A stretch of DNA of 64,000 nt from V1-33 sp039795165 (GCA_039795165.1 JBDKER010000001.1:1-64000); one strand, 5' to 3'; shown: positions 53,569 through 63,886, counted from the stretch's first letter. The notes: generated by a model not told the origin, from the sequence alone. Program-made: numbers and translations.

Positions 53569-54465
53569 ATGAAATCGACAATTCTGTATCCTGTGATGAT
53601 GTGGGCGGCGGTGGTTTCTGCTGGGGAGCCTCAGGTGATTGATCTGGGGGATGGGGCGCGTGTGGAGATTGACGGGGGGAAGGTGAAGGTTTTCAGCGAA
53701 TCGTCCGGTGGCGGCAGTGTTTCCAGTTCGAGCAGCAGCCGGACGGAAGCGGATGGGAGCACCGTGACTGAAGTGACGATGAGCCGGGATGGGAAGACCG
53801 TGAAGCGGACCATCCGGGTGAGCGCGGATGGCAAGGTGTCGATTGATGGAGGTGGCGGGGAAGGAGTTCCCGGGAAGGGAGAGGTCGGTGGCGACCAGCC
53901 GGCGCAGGGCTGGCTGGGCGTGCATGGGGTGCCCGTGCCGGAGGCGCTGCGGGACCAGCTGGATCTGCCTGAAGGCGAGGGGGTGCTCCTTGAGGTGGTG
54001 GCCGAGGGCGGGCCGGGGGCCGCTGCCGGGCTGGGCGTCAATGACGTGCTGCTGCGCTGGAATGGCGTGGCCATGGCCGGGGTCGAAGGATTCCGCAGGG
54101 CACTGGCATCGGTTCAGCCAGGGGCAGTTGTCACTCTGGAGGGCCTGCGCAAAGGCAAGCCTATGAAGTGGGAAGTGACGGTGGGATCGCGCCCTGCGGG
54201 CAAGGCGGCCCGGAGGGATCCGTCCCGTCCGGGCGGGAAGTCCTCCGGTTTTTCGTCATCTTCCTCCTCTTCTGGTGGGATGCGCCGGACCGTGGTGGTG
54301 GGGCCGGATGGCAAGGTGAAGGTTACCGAGGGAGGCGAGGGGGCCGATGCGTTTGAGTCGATGCTTTCCGATCCGAATGTTCCCGGGGAAATCAAGGAAC
54401 AGCTGCGGAAGGCACGGGAGCAGATGCGCAAGGTGGCTCCGCCCGAGGAGACACCGCATCCGTGA
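53569..54465 (+). CDS. Secreted PDZ-domain protein, second paralogue
   Basis: 298 aa from ATG 53569. The signal peptide (about 1-18, ending VSAG) leads into EPQVIDLGDGARVEIDGGKV and the same KTVKRTIRVSADGKVSIDGG unit as in the protein at 51498. The PDZ domain (about 125-220) has GWLGVHGVPVPEALRDQLDL and AAAGLGVNDVLLRWNGV, then an Arg/Ser-rich linker. A second GKVKVTEGGEG unit and an FESMLSDPNVPGEIKEQLRK helix end the protein. It differs from its paralogue mainly by longer Ser- and Gly-rich linkers. It is separated from the anti-sigma gene by 79 nt and ends facing secA, which is convergent. Confidence 0.75.
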   Translation: MKSTILYPVMMWAAVVSAGEPQVIDLGDGARVEIDGGKVKVFSESSGGGSVSSSSSSRTEADGSTVTEVTMSRDGKTVKRTIRVSADGKVSIDGGGGEGVPGKGEVGGDQPAQGWLGVHGVPVPEALRDQLDLPEGEGVLLEVVAEGGPGAAAGLGVNDVLLRWNGVAMAGVEGFRRALASVQPGAVVTLEGLRKGKPMKWEVTVGSRPAGKAARRDPSRPGGKSSGFSSSSSSSGGMRRTVVVGPDGKVKVTEGGEGADAFESMLSDPNVPGEIKEQLRKAREQMRKVAPPEETPHP

Positions 54466-54526
54466 GCGGCGGGGCAACTGCCGCCCGCGCCGGTCTGATG
54501 TGCTTATTTCCCAAGCCGCTTAGCCT

Positions 54527-57523
54527 TCAGCCTCCTTCGCGGGCCTGGCCCTGCTGGGGATTGCGTTTCGGGGCGATGGGGAAGCCGCCGCTGAAGGTGA
54601 TGGTGCCGCTGCCGCCCATCTGAATGGGAGGGGCGGAGGCAGGGCGTGGGGGAGCCTGCGGCTGGGCTGACTGTGATGGGAGGGGTTGATCGACATCGTC
54701 CTCGCTGCCGCCGCCGGAGAACTGGCGGGGCAGGCTGGCGAGGAGTTCCTCGAATCCTCGGAGGTTGGTGGTGCTGCGGAAGAGGTTGTGGAGGACCTCG
54801 TTCCGGATGTTGTTCATGAGGGTCTCGAAGAGGTCGTAGGCTTCCGCCTTGTATTCGATGAGGGGGTCCTTCTGAGCGAACGAGCGGAGGTGGACGCCGT
54901 CGCGGAGGGCATCGATGCTGTAGAGGTGTTCCTGCCAGAGCCGGTCGATGGCTGTGAGGATGACGTAGCGTTCCAGTTCGCGGACCTCGTCGGGGTTTTC
55001 CGACTTCATCTTCATTTCGTAGAGGTCGCGTACCCGGGAGACGAGCCATGCGCTGTTCCCCTTGGTATCACGGGAATCAAAGGCCGCTTCCTCGCGGGAG
55101 AGGCGGAGGGGGAAGGTGACATTGACCCACTGGAGGAGACCATCGTAGTCCGGGTTGCCTTCCTCGACATCGAGGAACGAGACGACCTTGGCCGGGATGG
55201 CTTCTTCGATGACTTCGGTGACCATGCTGTGGGGGTCATCCGTGTTGAGGGCCTCGTTGCGGTAGCTGTAGATGACGGTGCGCTGCTTGTTGAGGACGTC
55301 GTCGAATTCGAGCGTGCGTTTGCGGTAGGTATAGTTGCGCTGTTCGACGCGTTTCTGGGCGCTTTCGACTGATCGGTTGAGCCATGGATGTTCCAGTTCC
55401 TGGCCATCTTCGAGGCCCATGCGTTCCATGAGCTTTGTCATGCGTTCGGCTGCGCCGAAATTCATCATGAGCTGGTCTTCGAAGCTGATGTAGAAGATGC
55501 TTTCGCCGGGGTCGCCCTGGCGGGCGCAGCGGCCGCGGAGCTGGCGGTCGATGCGGCGGGCTTCGTGGCGTTCGGTGGCGATCACGAAGAGGCCGCCGAG
55601 TTCGGCGACGCCCTGACCGAGTTTGATGTCCGTGCCGCGTCCGGCCATGTTGGTGGAGACGGTGACGGCCCCTTTCTGTCCGGCTCCGGCGACGATTTCC
55701 GCTTCGTAGCGGTGGTTTTTGGCATTGAGGACCTGGTGGGGGATCTTCTGGAGCTTCATCATGCGGGAGAGCGTTTCCGACGCTTCCACGCTGGCGGTGC
55801 CGACGAGGATGGGCTGACCTTTTTCGTGGCGTTCCTTGATGAGGTTGATGACAGCGTTGTATTTCTCCCGGCGGGTCTTGTAGATTTTGTCGTTGTTGTC
55901 CTTGCGGGTGACCGGGCGGTTGGTGGGGATGATGAGGAGGTCGAGTTTGTAGATGTCGTGGAACTCGCTGGCTTCCGTTTCCGCGGTACCCGTCATGCCT
56001 GCGAGTTTGTGGTACAGGCGGAAGTAGTTCTGGATGGTGATGGTGGCGAGGGTCTGCGTTTCCTTGTCGATGCGGACGCCTTCCTTGGCTTCGACCGCCT
56101 GGTGGAGGCCATCGCTCCAGCGGCGGCCGGGCATGGGGCGGCCGGTGTGTTCGTCGAGGATGATGACTTTTGGTTCGCCGGGGGCTTCGCCTTCCTTGTG
56201 GACGGCGCCGACCATGTAATGGACGTCGCGTTCGTAGAGGCAGTAGGCGCGGAGGAGCTGGGAGATATTGTGCATGCGCTGGGCCTGCACGTCCATTTTC
56301 TGCTGGACTTCCTCCTTGGCGGCGAGGCGCTGTTCCGGGGAGAGGGCTTTGTTCTGGTCGATGTCGGCGAAGGCCGTGGCGAGGTCCGGGAGGACGAAGG
56401 CGTCCGGTTCATCCGGGCTGAGGAATTTCCGGCCCATTTCCATGAGGTCGGCCTCGTGTGATTTTTCGTCGATGCTGTAGTAGAGTTCCTCTTTGAGAGC
56501 GAAGAGGGCTTTCTTCTGGGGATCGACGAAGAAATTGAGTTCGGCTTTTTCGAGGGCGCGGCGGTATTCCGGTTCCTCCATCATGCGGAGGAGGGCGCGG
56601 TGGCGGGGTTGCCCGAGCTTGAGTTTGACAAGGAGGTTGCCGGCGTCCTCGTGTTTTCCGGCGTCGCCGAGGGCTTTGGCTTCCGAGGCGATCTGATTGA
56701 GGAGGAGGCCCTGCTGGCGGACGAGCCGTTCGACCATGGGCTTGAAGCGGTCGTACTGGTGGGAGTCGTGCTTGACCGGTCCGCTGATGATGAGGGGGGT
56801 TCTGGCTTCGTCGATGAGGACGGAGTCGACTTCATCGACGATGGCGAACCAGTGACCGCGCTGGACTTGTTCGTCCGTGCTCTGGGCGAGGCCGTTATCG
56901 CGGAGGTAATCGAAGCCGAATTCGGCATTGGTGCCGTAGGTGACATCGCAGCTGTACTGCTGGCGGCGGATGTACGGAGGCTGGTCGTGCTGGATGCAGC
57001 CAACGGTCAGGCCGAGGTACTGGAGGAGGAAGCCCATCCATTCGGCGTCGCGTCTGGCGAGGTAGTCGTTGACCGTGATGATGTGGACGCCGCGGCCGGT
57101 GAGGCCATTGAGGTAGAGTGGGAGGGTAGCGACGAGGGTTTTGCCTTCGCCGGTGGCCATTTCGGCGATTTTTCCGTTATGGAGGGTGATGCCGCCGATG
57201 AGTTGGACATCGAAGTGGACCATTTCCCATGTGATGGGCTGGTCGCAGACGGAGAGGGGGTGACCGGAGAGGCGGCGGGCACCGTTTTTGACGACGGCGA
57301 AGGCTTCCGGGAGGATTTTATTGAGGTAGGCCTGAACTTCCCTGAAATCCTCGAGTTTGGCGAGGTCGGCCTTCCACTGGGCGGTTTTTTCGCGGAGGAT
57401 GGATTCGGGCTTGGACTGGAGGTCCTGTTCGATCTTGTTGATCTGCTGGACGATGGGCCAGAGTTTCTTGAGTTCGCGCTGGTTTTTCGAACCGACGATC
57501 TTGCGGAGGATCCAGTGCAGCAT
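54527..57523 (-). CDS. secA: Preprotein translocase ATPase SecA
   Basis: 998 aa. It drives proteins through SecYEG at the inner membrane. Visible parts: Walker A in MATGEGKTLVATLPLYLNG near the N terminus, the DEVD box VDEVDSVLIDEARTPLIISG, a preprotein-crosslinking region, and the second RecA domain with STNMAGRGTDIKLG. The C terminus is Pro/Gln/Ser-rich and ends with GGFPIAPKRNPQQGQAREGG. It lacks the cysteine-rich SEC-C zinc motif that binds SecB in many bacteria. Length is at the upper end of the family. It is convergent with the PDZ/sigma cluster. Confidence 0.97.
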   Translation of the reverse strand: MLHWILRKIVGSKNQRELKKLWPIVQQINKIEQDLQSKPESILREKTAQWKADLAKLEDFREVQAYLNKILPEAFAVVKNGARRLSGHPLSVCDQPITWEMVHFDVQLIGGITLHNGKIAEMATGEGKTLVATLPLYLNGLTGRGVHIITVNDYLARRDAEWMGFLLQYLGLTVGCIQHDQPPYIRRQQYSCDVTYGTNAEFGFDYLRDNGLAQSTDEQVQRGHWFAIVDEVDSVLIDEARTPLIISGPVKHDSHQYDRFKPMVERLVRQQGLLLNQIASEAKALGDAGKHEDAGNLLVKLKLGQPRHRALLRMMEEPEYRRALEKAELNFFVDPQKKALFALKEELYYSIDEKSHEADLMEMGRKFLSPDEPDAFVLPDLATAFADIDQNKALSPEQRLAAKEEVQQKMDVQAQRMHNISQLLRAYCLYERDVHYMVGAVHKEGEAPGEPKVIILDEHTGRPMPGRRWSDGLHQAVEAKEGVRIDKETQTLATITIQNYFRLYHKLAGMTGTAETEASEFHDIYKLDLLIIPTNRPVTRKDNNDKIYKTRREKYNAVINLIKERHEKGQPILVGTASVEASETLSRMMKLQKIPHQVLNAKNHRYEAEIVAGAGQKGAVTVSTNMAGRGTDIKLGQGVAELGGLFVIATERHEARRIDRQLRGRCARQGDPGESIFYISFEDQLMMNFGAAERMTKLMERMGLEDGQELEHPWLNRSVESAQKRVEQRNYTYRKRTLEFDDVLNKQRTVIYSYRNEALNTDDPHSMVTEVIEEAIPAKVVSFLDVEEGNPDYDGLLQWVNVTFPLRLSREEAAFDSRDTKGNSAWLVSRVRDLYEMKMKSENPDEVRELERYVILTAIDRLWQEHLYSIDALRDGVHLRSFAQKDPLIEYKAEAYDLFETLMNNIRNEVLHNLFRSTTNLRGFEELLASLPRQFSGGGSEDDVDQPLPSQSAQPQAPPRPASAPPIQMGGSGTITFSGGFPIAPKRNPQQGQAREGG

Positions 57524-57653
57524 GGGGCGGCGATAAGCGGAGGGTGACGAAAATGGGGAAAGTGGAGCATGCTGGCAGCCGATGGAAAGGCAACCGGTAA
57601 TCCCCTGAGGGAAGCGTGTGGTGGGCTGTGAAGTGTCTGAGGGAATTCTCTGT

Positions 57654-60600
57654 TCAGACGTGGCAGGGGATGGCGGCGGGAGCGGTCGTGGAGATGATCC
57701 ACGCTTCGATGGAGGCGGGTGGCAGGCCGGTGAGGAGTTCGACTGCGCGGCGGTAGGTCAGGAGCTGGCTGGCGTGGCGGGCGGGCAGGATGGTGGCGGC
57801 TTCTTCCGGGGAAGCGACGGCATCCGATTTGAAGTCGATGATGGTGGCGCGGGTGGGTTGGAGGCTGGCGTCGAGGTGGAGGACGACGCGGTCGAAGATG
57901 CCGCTGACCCATGAGGAACCGTCGATGAAGTCGAATGGTTGTTCGCGCCAGAGCGTGGCGGGGTGAGGAGGTTTGGCGAGGATGCGGTGGATTTCGGGGT
58001 TTTCGAGGCAGCGCTGGAGGGTGGCGGCGGTGGCTGGGCTGGCCGTGGCGAGGGCGCGTTGCCATGCGGCGTCCGGCTGATCCGACCATGGGAGGAGCTG
58101 GAAGAGGTTGTGGAGGGAAGTGCCGGTGGCCATGGCCTGCTGGCGCTGGCGGTCGAAGAGGCTGGCGGCGTGGTGGGCGGTGGGTGATTTTCTGGTGAGC
58201 GGGATGGGTTTCCGTGCGGATGAGGCCGGGGTCGGGGCGGCTGACTCGGGTGCGGAGGCGGTGGCTGCGGCGGGGGCTGGGATGATGGGTTTGGAGAGGA
58301 ACCAGTCATCGGTGCCGTCGCGCCAGAGGCAGGGTGCGGAGAACGATCCGAGGTTGAGGGGTTGGCACTGGGGGGACGAGAGTGCGGCGCGGACGATTCT
58401 GGAGAAACTGGGGGCAGCATCTTCCGACGGTTTCCCCTGTTCCGGGATGATGAGGTAGTTGGCGTATCTGGCTCTTGTGACCATGACGTAGAGGAGGGCG
58501 AAGAGTTCCAGCCAGCGGCGGCCTTCCATGTCGCGGAGGGCGGCGGCGAGGGTGGGGTCTGCGGCGGCGAGTGCCTTTCTGGGAAGGAGGGCGATCCAGT
58601 CGAGCTGACTGTTTTCGTAGTGGAGGCCCTGGCTGGAGCGGTCCCTTGAGAGGCTGGTGTCGTGGAGGTCCGGGAGGATGACGATATCGAAGGTGAGGCC
58701 CTTGCTTTTGTGGGCCGTCATGACGGTGATGGAGGCGTGGGGTGACGATTCGCGGACTGACCATGATTGCGCGAACTCGGTGAATTCGTCGATGCTGCGG
58801 CTGCCGGTGTCGTCGAAGGCGGCCGCGCAGCGGAGCAATTCCGGCAGGCGGGCTGAACTGAAGGGGTCGAGCGGGTGGAGTTGGGCGAGTTGATCCGCCC
58901 ATGAGGCGAGGGTGCGGGCGAAGCCTTCGTGGGTGATGCCGGCGAGGATGGCTGTGGAGACCGCGGCGCGGAGGTTTGCGGGATCTGGATGAGGGGATTC
59001 GGCTGAGGAGAAGCGGTTGCTGATGACGGCGTGGAGCGGCGTCATGAGAACGTGCTGCCATGGGAAGGCATCGGCTGGGTGCGCTGCGCTGCGGAGGAGG
59101 TCGATGAGGGCCGAGCAGAGGGCATTGTCGCTCGCGACGAAGTGGTCTGCTTCCGTGATGATTTCCATGCCGGTGAGGCGGCGGAGGGCATCCGTGATGT
59201 CGAGGGCGCGGCGGTTGGCGCAGCAGAGGATGGCGACCGAGAGCCCGCGCTGCAGGGGTTGGATTTCGCGGAGGAGCTGGGCGCAGGCGATCCATGAGGG
59301 GTGGTCGGCGGAAGGGGCGTCCCTGCTTTCTTCCGAGGTGGAATCGTCCGGAGAATCTGCGGAGGCATCGGTGTCCGCTTCTTTGGGGATTTCGAGGACG
59401 ACGGCGGATCCGGGGAGGTGAGGCTGGTGGGAGGAATGGGTGGGGAAGTGCCAGCGCGCGGCGGCATCGGCGAGGCGTTCGAAGCGGTGGAAGGCCTCGT
59501 GATTTCCCATGAGCTGATTGACCATGGCGATGACGGCGGGGCCGCTGCGGCGGGAGGTGTGGAGCGGGCGTTCCGCGATGTGGGAGCGGGGGCGCGATCC
59601 GTCCGGAGCGGGCGGGCCATTGTAGGTGTCGAGGATTTCGGAGAGGAGTTCCGGGGCGGCTCCGCGCCAGACGTGGATGCTTTGCTTGGGGTCGCCGACG
59701 GCGAAGAACGAGCGATCTCCTTCCGGGTCCTGGAGGGCTTCCTCGCAGAGGCTGCCGATGACCTTCCACTGGGCGCGGCTGGTGTCCTGGAATTCGTCGA
59801 GGAGCCAGTGGTGGTAGCGCGCGTCGAGGCGGTAGTCGATGGCCTGGCGTGATGCGAAGGAGAGTCCCTCGTGTTCCTGCGGGTTGGTGGCGATGTCGCC
59901 GCTGAGGAGGCCGAGGACATCCTGGAACGAGAGCTGGCCGCGGCGGCGGACGAGCTGGTGGTAGGTTTGGTCGTAGGAAGCGAGGACCGTGTGGATGCCG
60001 CGGGTCTGTTCGAGGCAGGTGAAGATAGCGTCGAGTGCGATGAAGTCGATGAGCTGGGAGAAGGCGTGGGCGGCTTCGCCGCTGAGTTCGCAGTTGGTGT
60101 AATTCTTAACGGTGGCGTGGCCTTGGCGGAGGTCGTGGGCCGCGTCGAGCAGGCGTTTCCAGAGAGTGACCGTGATATTGGGGGTAATTCCGGGAGTCCA
60201 TGCCGAGAGCGCCTTGAAGAGGGCCTCGCTGGCCTTGGTCTGGCGATCCTGTTTGGAGCCGAGGGCGGCGGAGTGGGCCATGGCGTGGGTGAGGACATCG
60301 TGCCATGAATGGCGCGGTGGCTGCGGTGGGGATCCTTTCCAGATGCGGGAGGGATGGCCCCATGCGGAGGCGTCTTTGTTTTCGAGGAAGCGGTGGTACC
60401 AGTCGTCGATGAAGCCATTGAGTTGGGAGAGGATGCCGAGGTCATCGCGGCCGATGGTGGCGAGTTCGAAGGCGCGCAGGAATTCGTCCTGGGCTTCCGT
60501 GCGGGAGGGATCGGTGGAGGTGGCGAAGACGTGATCGTAGACCCGGAGGCGTTCGGTTTTCTGCTGGTGCTGGTCCATGATGGCGAAGTCGCCGGAGAGG

Positions 60601-60956
60601 CCGAGTTCGAACGGGAATGATCTGGCGATGCGGACGAAGAACGAGTCGAGTGTCCCGAGGAGGAGGGACGGCATGGCATGGATGAACGAGCGGAGGAGAT
60701 CGAGGCAGCGTGGCTGGTCGAGGTGGGGCTGCTGGAGTTCGCTGGCGAGCTGGGCGGCATTTTCCGGGTTGGCGGCGGCGCTCGCGAGTCTGGTGATGAT
60801 GCGGGCGAAGAATTCGCTGGCGGCGGCGCGGCTGAATGTGAGAGCGGCGATGGATTCCGGGGCTGCGCCGGCTGCGAGGAGGGAAAGGTAGCGGCTGGTG
60901 AGCTGCCATGTTTTGCCTGTGCCGGCTGAGGCATTGATGATTTCGTGGGGGATCAT
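57654..60956 (-). CDS. addA: AddA-type UvrD-like helicase with C-terminal nuclease
   Basis: 1100 aa. The N-terminal Walker A is INASAGTGKTWQLTSRYLSL, followed by LTFSRAAASEFFARI (motif Ia), LLDEFQDTSRAQWKVIGSL (Walker B) and GDPKQSIHVWRGA (motif III). The C-terminal PD-(D/E)XK nuclease shows SGIFDRVV and IIDFKSDAV with the catalytic Asp and Lys. With the gene at 60953 it forms an AddAB-type enzyme that resects double-strand ends for recombination. The two genes overlap by ATGA, with addB upstream. A RecB-like single-subunit enzyme is less likely, given the partner. Confidence 0.9.
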   Translation of the reverse strand: MIPHEIINASAGTGKTWQLTSRYLSLLAAGAAPESIAALTFSRAAASEFFARIITRLASAAANPENAAQLASELQQPHLDQPRCLDLLRSFIHAMPSLLLGTLDSFFVRIARSFPFELGLSGDFAIMDQHQQKTERLRVYDHVFATSTDPSRTEAQDEFLRAFELATIGRDDLGILSQLNGFIDDWYHRFLENKDASAWGHPSRIWKGSPPQPPRHSWHDVLTHAMAHSAALGSKQDRQTKASEALFKALSAWTPGITPNITVTLWKRLLDAAHDLRQGHATVKNYTNCELSGEAAHAFSQLIDFIALDAIFTCLEQTRGIHTVLASYDQTYHQLVRRRGQLSFQDVLGLLSGDIATNPQEHEGLSFASRQAIDYRLDARYHHWLLDEFQDTSRAQWKVIGSLCEEALQDPEGDRSFFAVGDPKQSIHVWRGAAPELLSEILDTYNGPPAPDGSRPRSHIAERPLHTSRRSGPAVIAMVNQLMGNHEAFHRFERLADAAARWHFPTHSSHQPHLPGSAVVLEIPKEADTDASADSPDDSTSEESRDAPSADHPSWIACAQLLREIQPLQRGLSVAILCCANRRALDITDALRRLTGMEIITEADHFVASDNALCSALIDLLRSAAHPADAFPWQHVLMTPLHAVISNRFSSAESPHPDPANLRAAVSTAILAGITHEGFARTLASWADQLAQLHPLDPFSSARLPELLRCAAAFDDTGSRSIDEFTEFAQSWSVRESSPHASITVMTAHKSKGLTFDIVILPDLHDTSLSRDRSSQGLHYENSQLDWIALLPRKALAAADPTLAAALRDMEGRRWLELFALLYVMVTRARYANYLIIPEQGKPSEDAAPSFSRIVRAALSSPQCQPLNLGSFSAPCLWRDGTDDWFLSKPIIPAPAAATASAPESAAPTPASSARKPIPLTRKSPTAHHAASLFDRQRQQAMATGTSLHNLFQLLPWSDQPDAAWQRALATASPATAATLQRCLENPEIHRILAKPPHPATLWREQPFDFIDGSSWVSGIFDRVVLHLDASLQPTRATIIDFKSDAVASPEEAATILPARHASQLLTYRRAVELLTGLPPASIEAWIISTTAPAAIPCHV

Positions 60957-63835
60957 GGGAGGGGGGCGGCTGGGGTGGCGGGGGCGCGGAAAGCGGCTGG
61001 ATCGATGGGGAGGAAGGCCTGTTCGGCACCGTCTGGGGCGAGGCGTTTGAAGTCGTCGAACTGTGGCTGGGGAGCCGGGGGCCAGAAGATGCCATGGCGG
61101 ATGGCGTCGACGATGCCGGCAGCGCAGGTTTCGGCGGCGTCGCGGAGTTCCGGCGAGAGGTTATCGAACACGTGGAGGCCGGCGTCCTGGACCGAGGCTG
61201 GGAGGGAGATGTAGGCTGCTTCCGTGCTGGGAGGGTTGAAGATGCGGCTGACGATGGCTGCGTAGAAGGGAAGCTGGAGGTTTTTCCATGCCATCGGCTG
61301 GTCGCCGAGGGTGACGGTTTTCCATGTGGGGAGGTCTTCGCCCTTTCTGATTCTGCGGAGGTGGGATTTGGCGGGGTGGGCAGACTTGCCTGTTTTGTAA
61401 TCGATGACGCGGAGGGTGCCGGAGGTTTCGTGCTGTTCGATGAGGTCGATGCGGCCCGTGATCTTGAGGCCACCGATTTCGATTGGGTCGGTACCGTCCT
61501 TGAGGGCAGGGAAGTTGGCTTCCACGAGGAAGGTGCGCCAGCCTGCGGCCCGTTGGTCGGCGTGGATGCGGGCGAAGGTGGCGAGGCGGCGCCGGGCGGT
61601 TTCCAGCTGGATGCGGAGCGGGACGGTGAGGTGGGGGCCGTGGTGGTGGTGGAAGATGGCGGTGACTGCGTTGTCGAGGAAGTGATTGATTTCGCCTTGA
61701 TCCGAGGACGAGGCGAGGGCGGGCTCGCGGTGCAGTTGTTCGATGGCGGCGTGGATGGCATTGCCGAAGCCACGGGGGTCGAGTTCGACCGGCTGGGGAT
61801 CGAACGGCTGCATGCGGAGGGCGTGTTTGAGGTAGAAGCGGAATGGGCAGGCGAGGTAATCGGCGAACTGGGTGACGCTGATTTTGTGGAAGACGGGGTT
61901 CCCGGGTTTAGGGGGAGGGACGCTGAGTTTCCAGGGTCGCTGCCATGCTGGGCGCGGGCGGTTCCTTTCCAGCTCGGAGGGTTCGTGGAAGAGCAGGGCG
62001 ACGCGGGCGGGGAGTTCGGTGGGTGGGCAGCGGAAGAGGAGTCGGCTGGGCCGGAGGGGGTCGTTGCCTGCGCTGCGGCGGCAGCAGACGAGCGAGAGAC
62101 AGCCGGTGCTGCGGCGGCAGGCCAGCATGGAGGTGAGGAGGAAGGAATCGCGGGCGAGGCGGGAGTCGTTGGCGCGGAGGCCGAGGGCGAGGCGAGATCC
62201 ATCGGGGAGCCATGCATCCCCGAGCGTGCTGTCCGGTACCATGCCTTCGTTGGCGCCGGCGATGAAGAGCTGGGGGTTATCGTTCCACGGGAGTTCAAGC
62301 CAGCCGGCGATGGCTTCCGCGTCTTCGGGTTGCGGCGGGTAGAGTCTGGTGGGTTTGAGGAGGTGGAGGAGGAAATCGATGCTGTCTGCGGGTGAGGGGG
62401 AGAGTTGAGCCGTGGCGAAGGCTGTATCGGTGGCGAGGGCGGCTTCCGTGATGGCGCTGGCGGCGTCTTCGAGGAGGGGTCCGGTGGTTTGGCCGAGGGA
62501 GGTACCGAGGAAGGCGAGGATGGGATCGAGGGACTGGGCTGACGCCAGATTTCTCCGGAGGATCGTGAGGAACTCCGTGGCGGCGGACGCGTTGCTGGCG
62601 ATGGAGGTATCGTGGTCTGGTCTGGGAGCACCTACCGGGATGGCGGCGGCTGCCTTTGTTGCGTCCGAGGCGATCTGGTGGGCGATGGTGAGGGTGGCGG
62701 GGATACGGGAGGCGATGAACTGGTCCCAGTCGCTGCGGACTTTGGAGGGAAAGCGGAGTCCGGGGATGGCGAGGATCTGGGAAGCGGCGGTGATGCTGTC
62801 GTGGCGGAGGAGGTCGCGCACGAGCTGGAGTGTCCATGCGAGGGAGGCGCGGTGGAAGGGGAGGCCTGCGGGGTCGTAGGCTGCGAAGCCAGCCTGGGCG
62901 GCTGAGTTGAGGAAAGCGGCAGTGACTTCTGGGTCGGCTGATCCGATGCTGGGGAGGTCAATCTGTGTGCGGCTGGCGGTGGTCCACTGGCTGGTGAGGA
63001 AAGTGGCGGCGTCGGCGGGTTGGTCGAAGACCTTGAGGGAGGCTGCGGGGTTATGGATGGGGATGTCGCCGGTGGTCCAATCCGAGGGGAGGGGATTGCC
63101 GTGGGGGAGGAAGCGGTGGGCTTCCGATTCCGGGGCGTGGATGAGGATGGTGACGGCGGTGCCGTTTTTCCCGAGGGCGTCGAGGGCCGTGGCGAGGAGT
63201 GGGGAGGCGTCCGGAACGGCGGCTACGACGATGCGGCGGACTCCATCGGGCGGGGTGCCGGTCTTTGCGTTGCGGAGGCGTTCTGCGTGCGGGTCCGGAA
63301 GGTTGGCGGCGGCGAGTCTGGCGAGGGCTGAAGCTTCCAGCGAGGCAAGTTGCTGCCAGCGTTCGGCTTCCTCGTGGTCCGGTCCGAGACGCTGGGCGGC
63401 GGTGGTGAAATCGAGGCAGGCCTCGTCGAGGAGCGAGCGGAGTTTGAGGAGGTCCGAGGCTGTGCTGAGGGCCCATGCCTGATCGCGCTGGGGGGGATCG
63501 ATGGGAAAAACGGCGCGGAACTGGTCGAGGGGCAGGTCGAGGAGGCAGCGGGTCCAGAGGGCGAGTTCGCAGGCGCGGAGTTCGCGTGGGTTTTCCGTGG
63601 TAGGTGGGGAGACGACTGCTTCCGGGGTAGTGATGCGGGGTGGGAGGAGGGCTGCGCCGCGGCTGGCGGCGGTGCGGGCTAGCGATTCGCGGAGGCGGCG
63701 GCCTGCTTCTGCCGAGGGGACTACGACGAGGGTATCGGCCAGATTGAGGGGGCCGTTAGACCATTCACTGGCGAGCCATGAGGAGACCTGGGGGAGGAGG
63801 TGTAGGTCCCATGTCAGAAAAATACGCTGAGGCAT
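60953..63835 (-). CDS. addB: AddB-type PD-(D/E)XK nuclease subunit
   Basis: 960 aa. The C-terminal nuclease begins ISVTQFADYLACPFRFYLKH and contains ITGRIDLIE and LRVIDYKTGKSAHPA with the catalytic Asp and Lys. The N-terminal helicase-like part has no clear Walker A, as expected for AddB. It overlaps the AddA gene by 4 nt, forming a repair operon. Whether the four cysteines of the AddB Fe-S cluster are all present cannot be confirmed; the CPF cysteine is visible. Confidence 0.88.
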   Translation of the reverse strand: MPQRIFLTWDLHLLPQVSSWLASEWSNGPLNLADTLVVVPSAEAGRRLRESLARTAASRGAALLPPRITTPEAVVSPPTTENPRELRACELALWTRCLLDLPLDQFRAVFPIDPPQRDQAWALSTASDLLKLRSLLDEACLDFTTAAQRLGPDHEEAERWQQLASLEASALARLAAANLPDPHAERLRNAKTGTPPDGVRRIVVAAVPDASPLLATALDALGKNGTAVTILIHAPESEAHRFLPHGNPLPSDWTTGDIPIHNPAASLKVFDQPADAATFLTSQWTTASRTQIDLPSIGSADPEVTAAFLNSAAQAGFAAYDPAGLPFHRASLAWTLQLVRDLLRHDSITAASQILAIPGLRFPSKVRSDWDQFIASRIPATLTIAHQIASDATKAAAAIPVGAPRPDHDTSIASNASAATEFLTILRRNLASAQSLDPILAFLGTSLGQTTGPLLEDAASAITEAALATDTAFATAQLSPSPADSIDFLLHLLKPTRLYPPQPEDAEAIAGWLELPWNDNPQLFIAGANEGMVPDSTLGDAWLPDGSRLALGLRANDSRLARDSFLLTSMLACRRSTGCLSLVCCRRSAGNDPLRPSRLLFRCPPTELPARVALLFHEPSELERNRPRPAWQRPWKLSVPPPKPGNPVFHKISVTQFADYLACPFRFYLKHALRMQPFDPQPVELDPRGFGNAIHAAIEQLHREPALASSSDQGEINHFLDNAVTAIFHHHHGPHLTVPLRIQLETARRRLATFARIHADQRAAGWRTFLVEANFPALKDGTDPIEIGGLKITGRIDLIEQHETSGTLRVIDYKTGKSAHPAKSHLRRIRKGEDLPTWKTVTLGDQPMAWKNLQLPFYAAIVSRIFNPPSTEAAYISLPASVQDAGLHVFDNLSPELRDAAETCAAGIVDAIRHGIFWPPAPQPQFDDFKRLAPDGAEQAFLPIDPAAFRAPATPAAPLP

Positions 63836-63886
63836 GAAACCCGATGGTTCCGGGTGGGTTTGGCTGCAACGGTCAAAGCTTCCGCA

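Noticed and set aside
55388..56461. Long open frame opposite secA, and a similar one at 61094-62395 opposite addB
   Set aside because: They are antisense to strongly conserved genes, with no start context and low-complexity residues; expected from high-GC codon bias.
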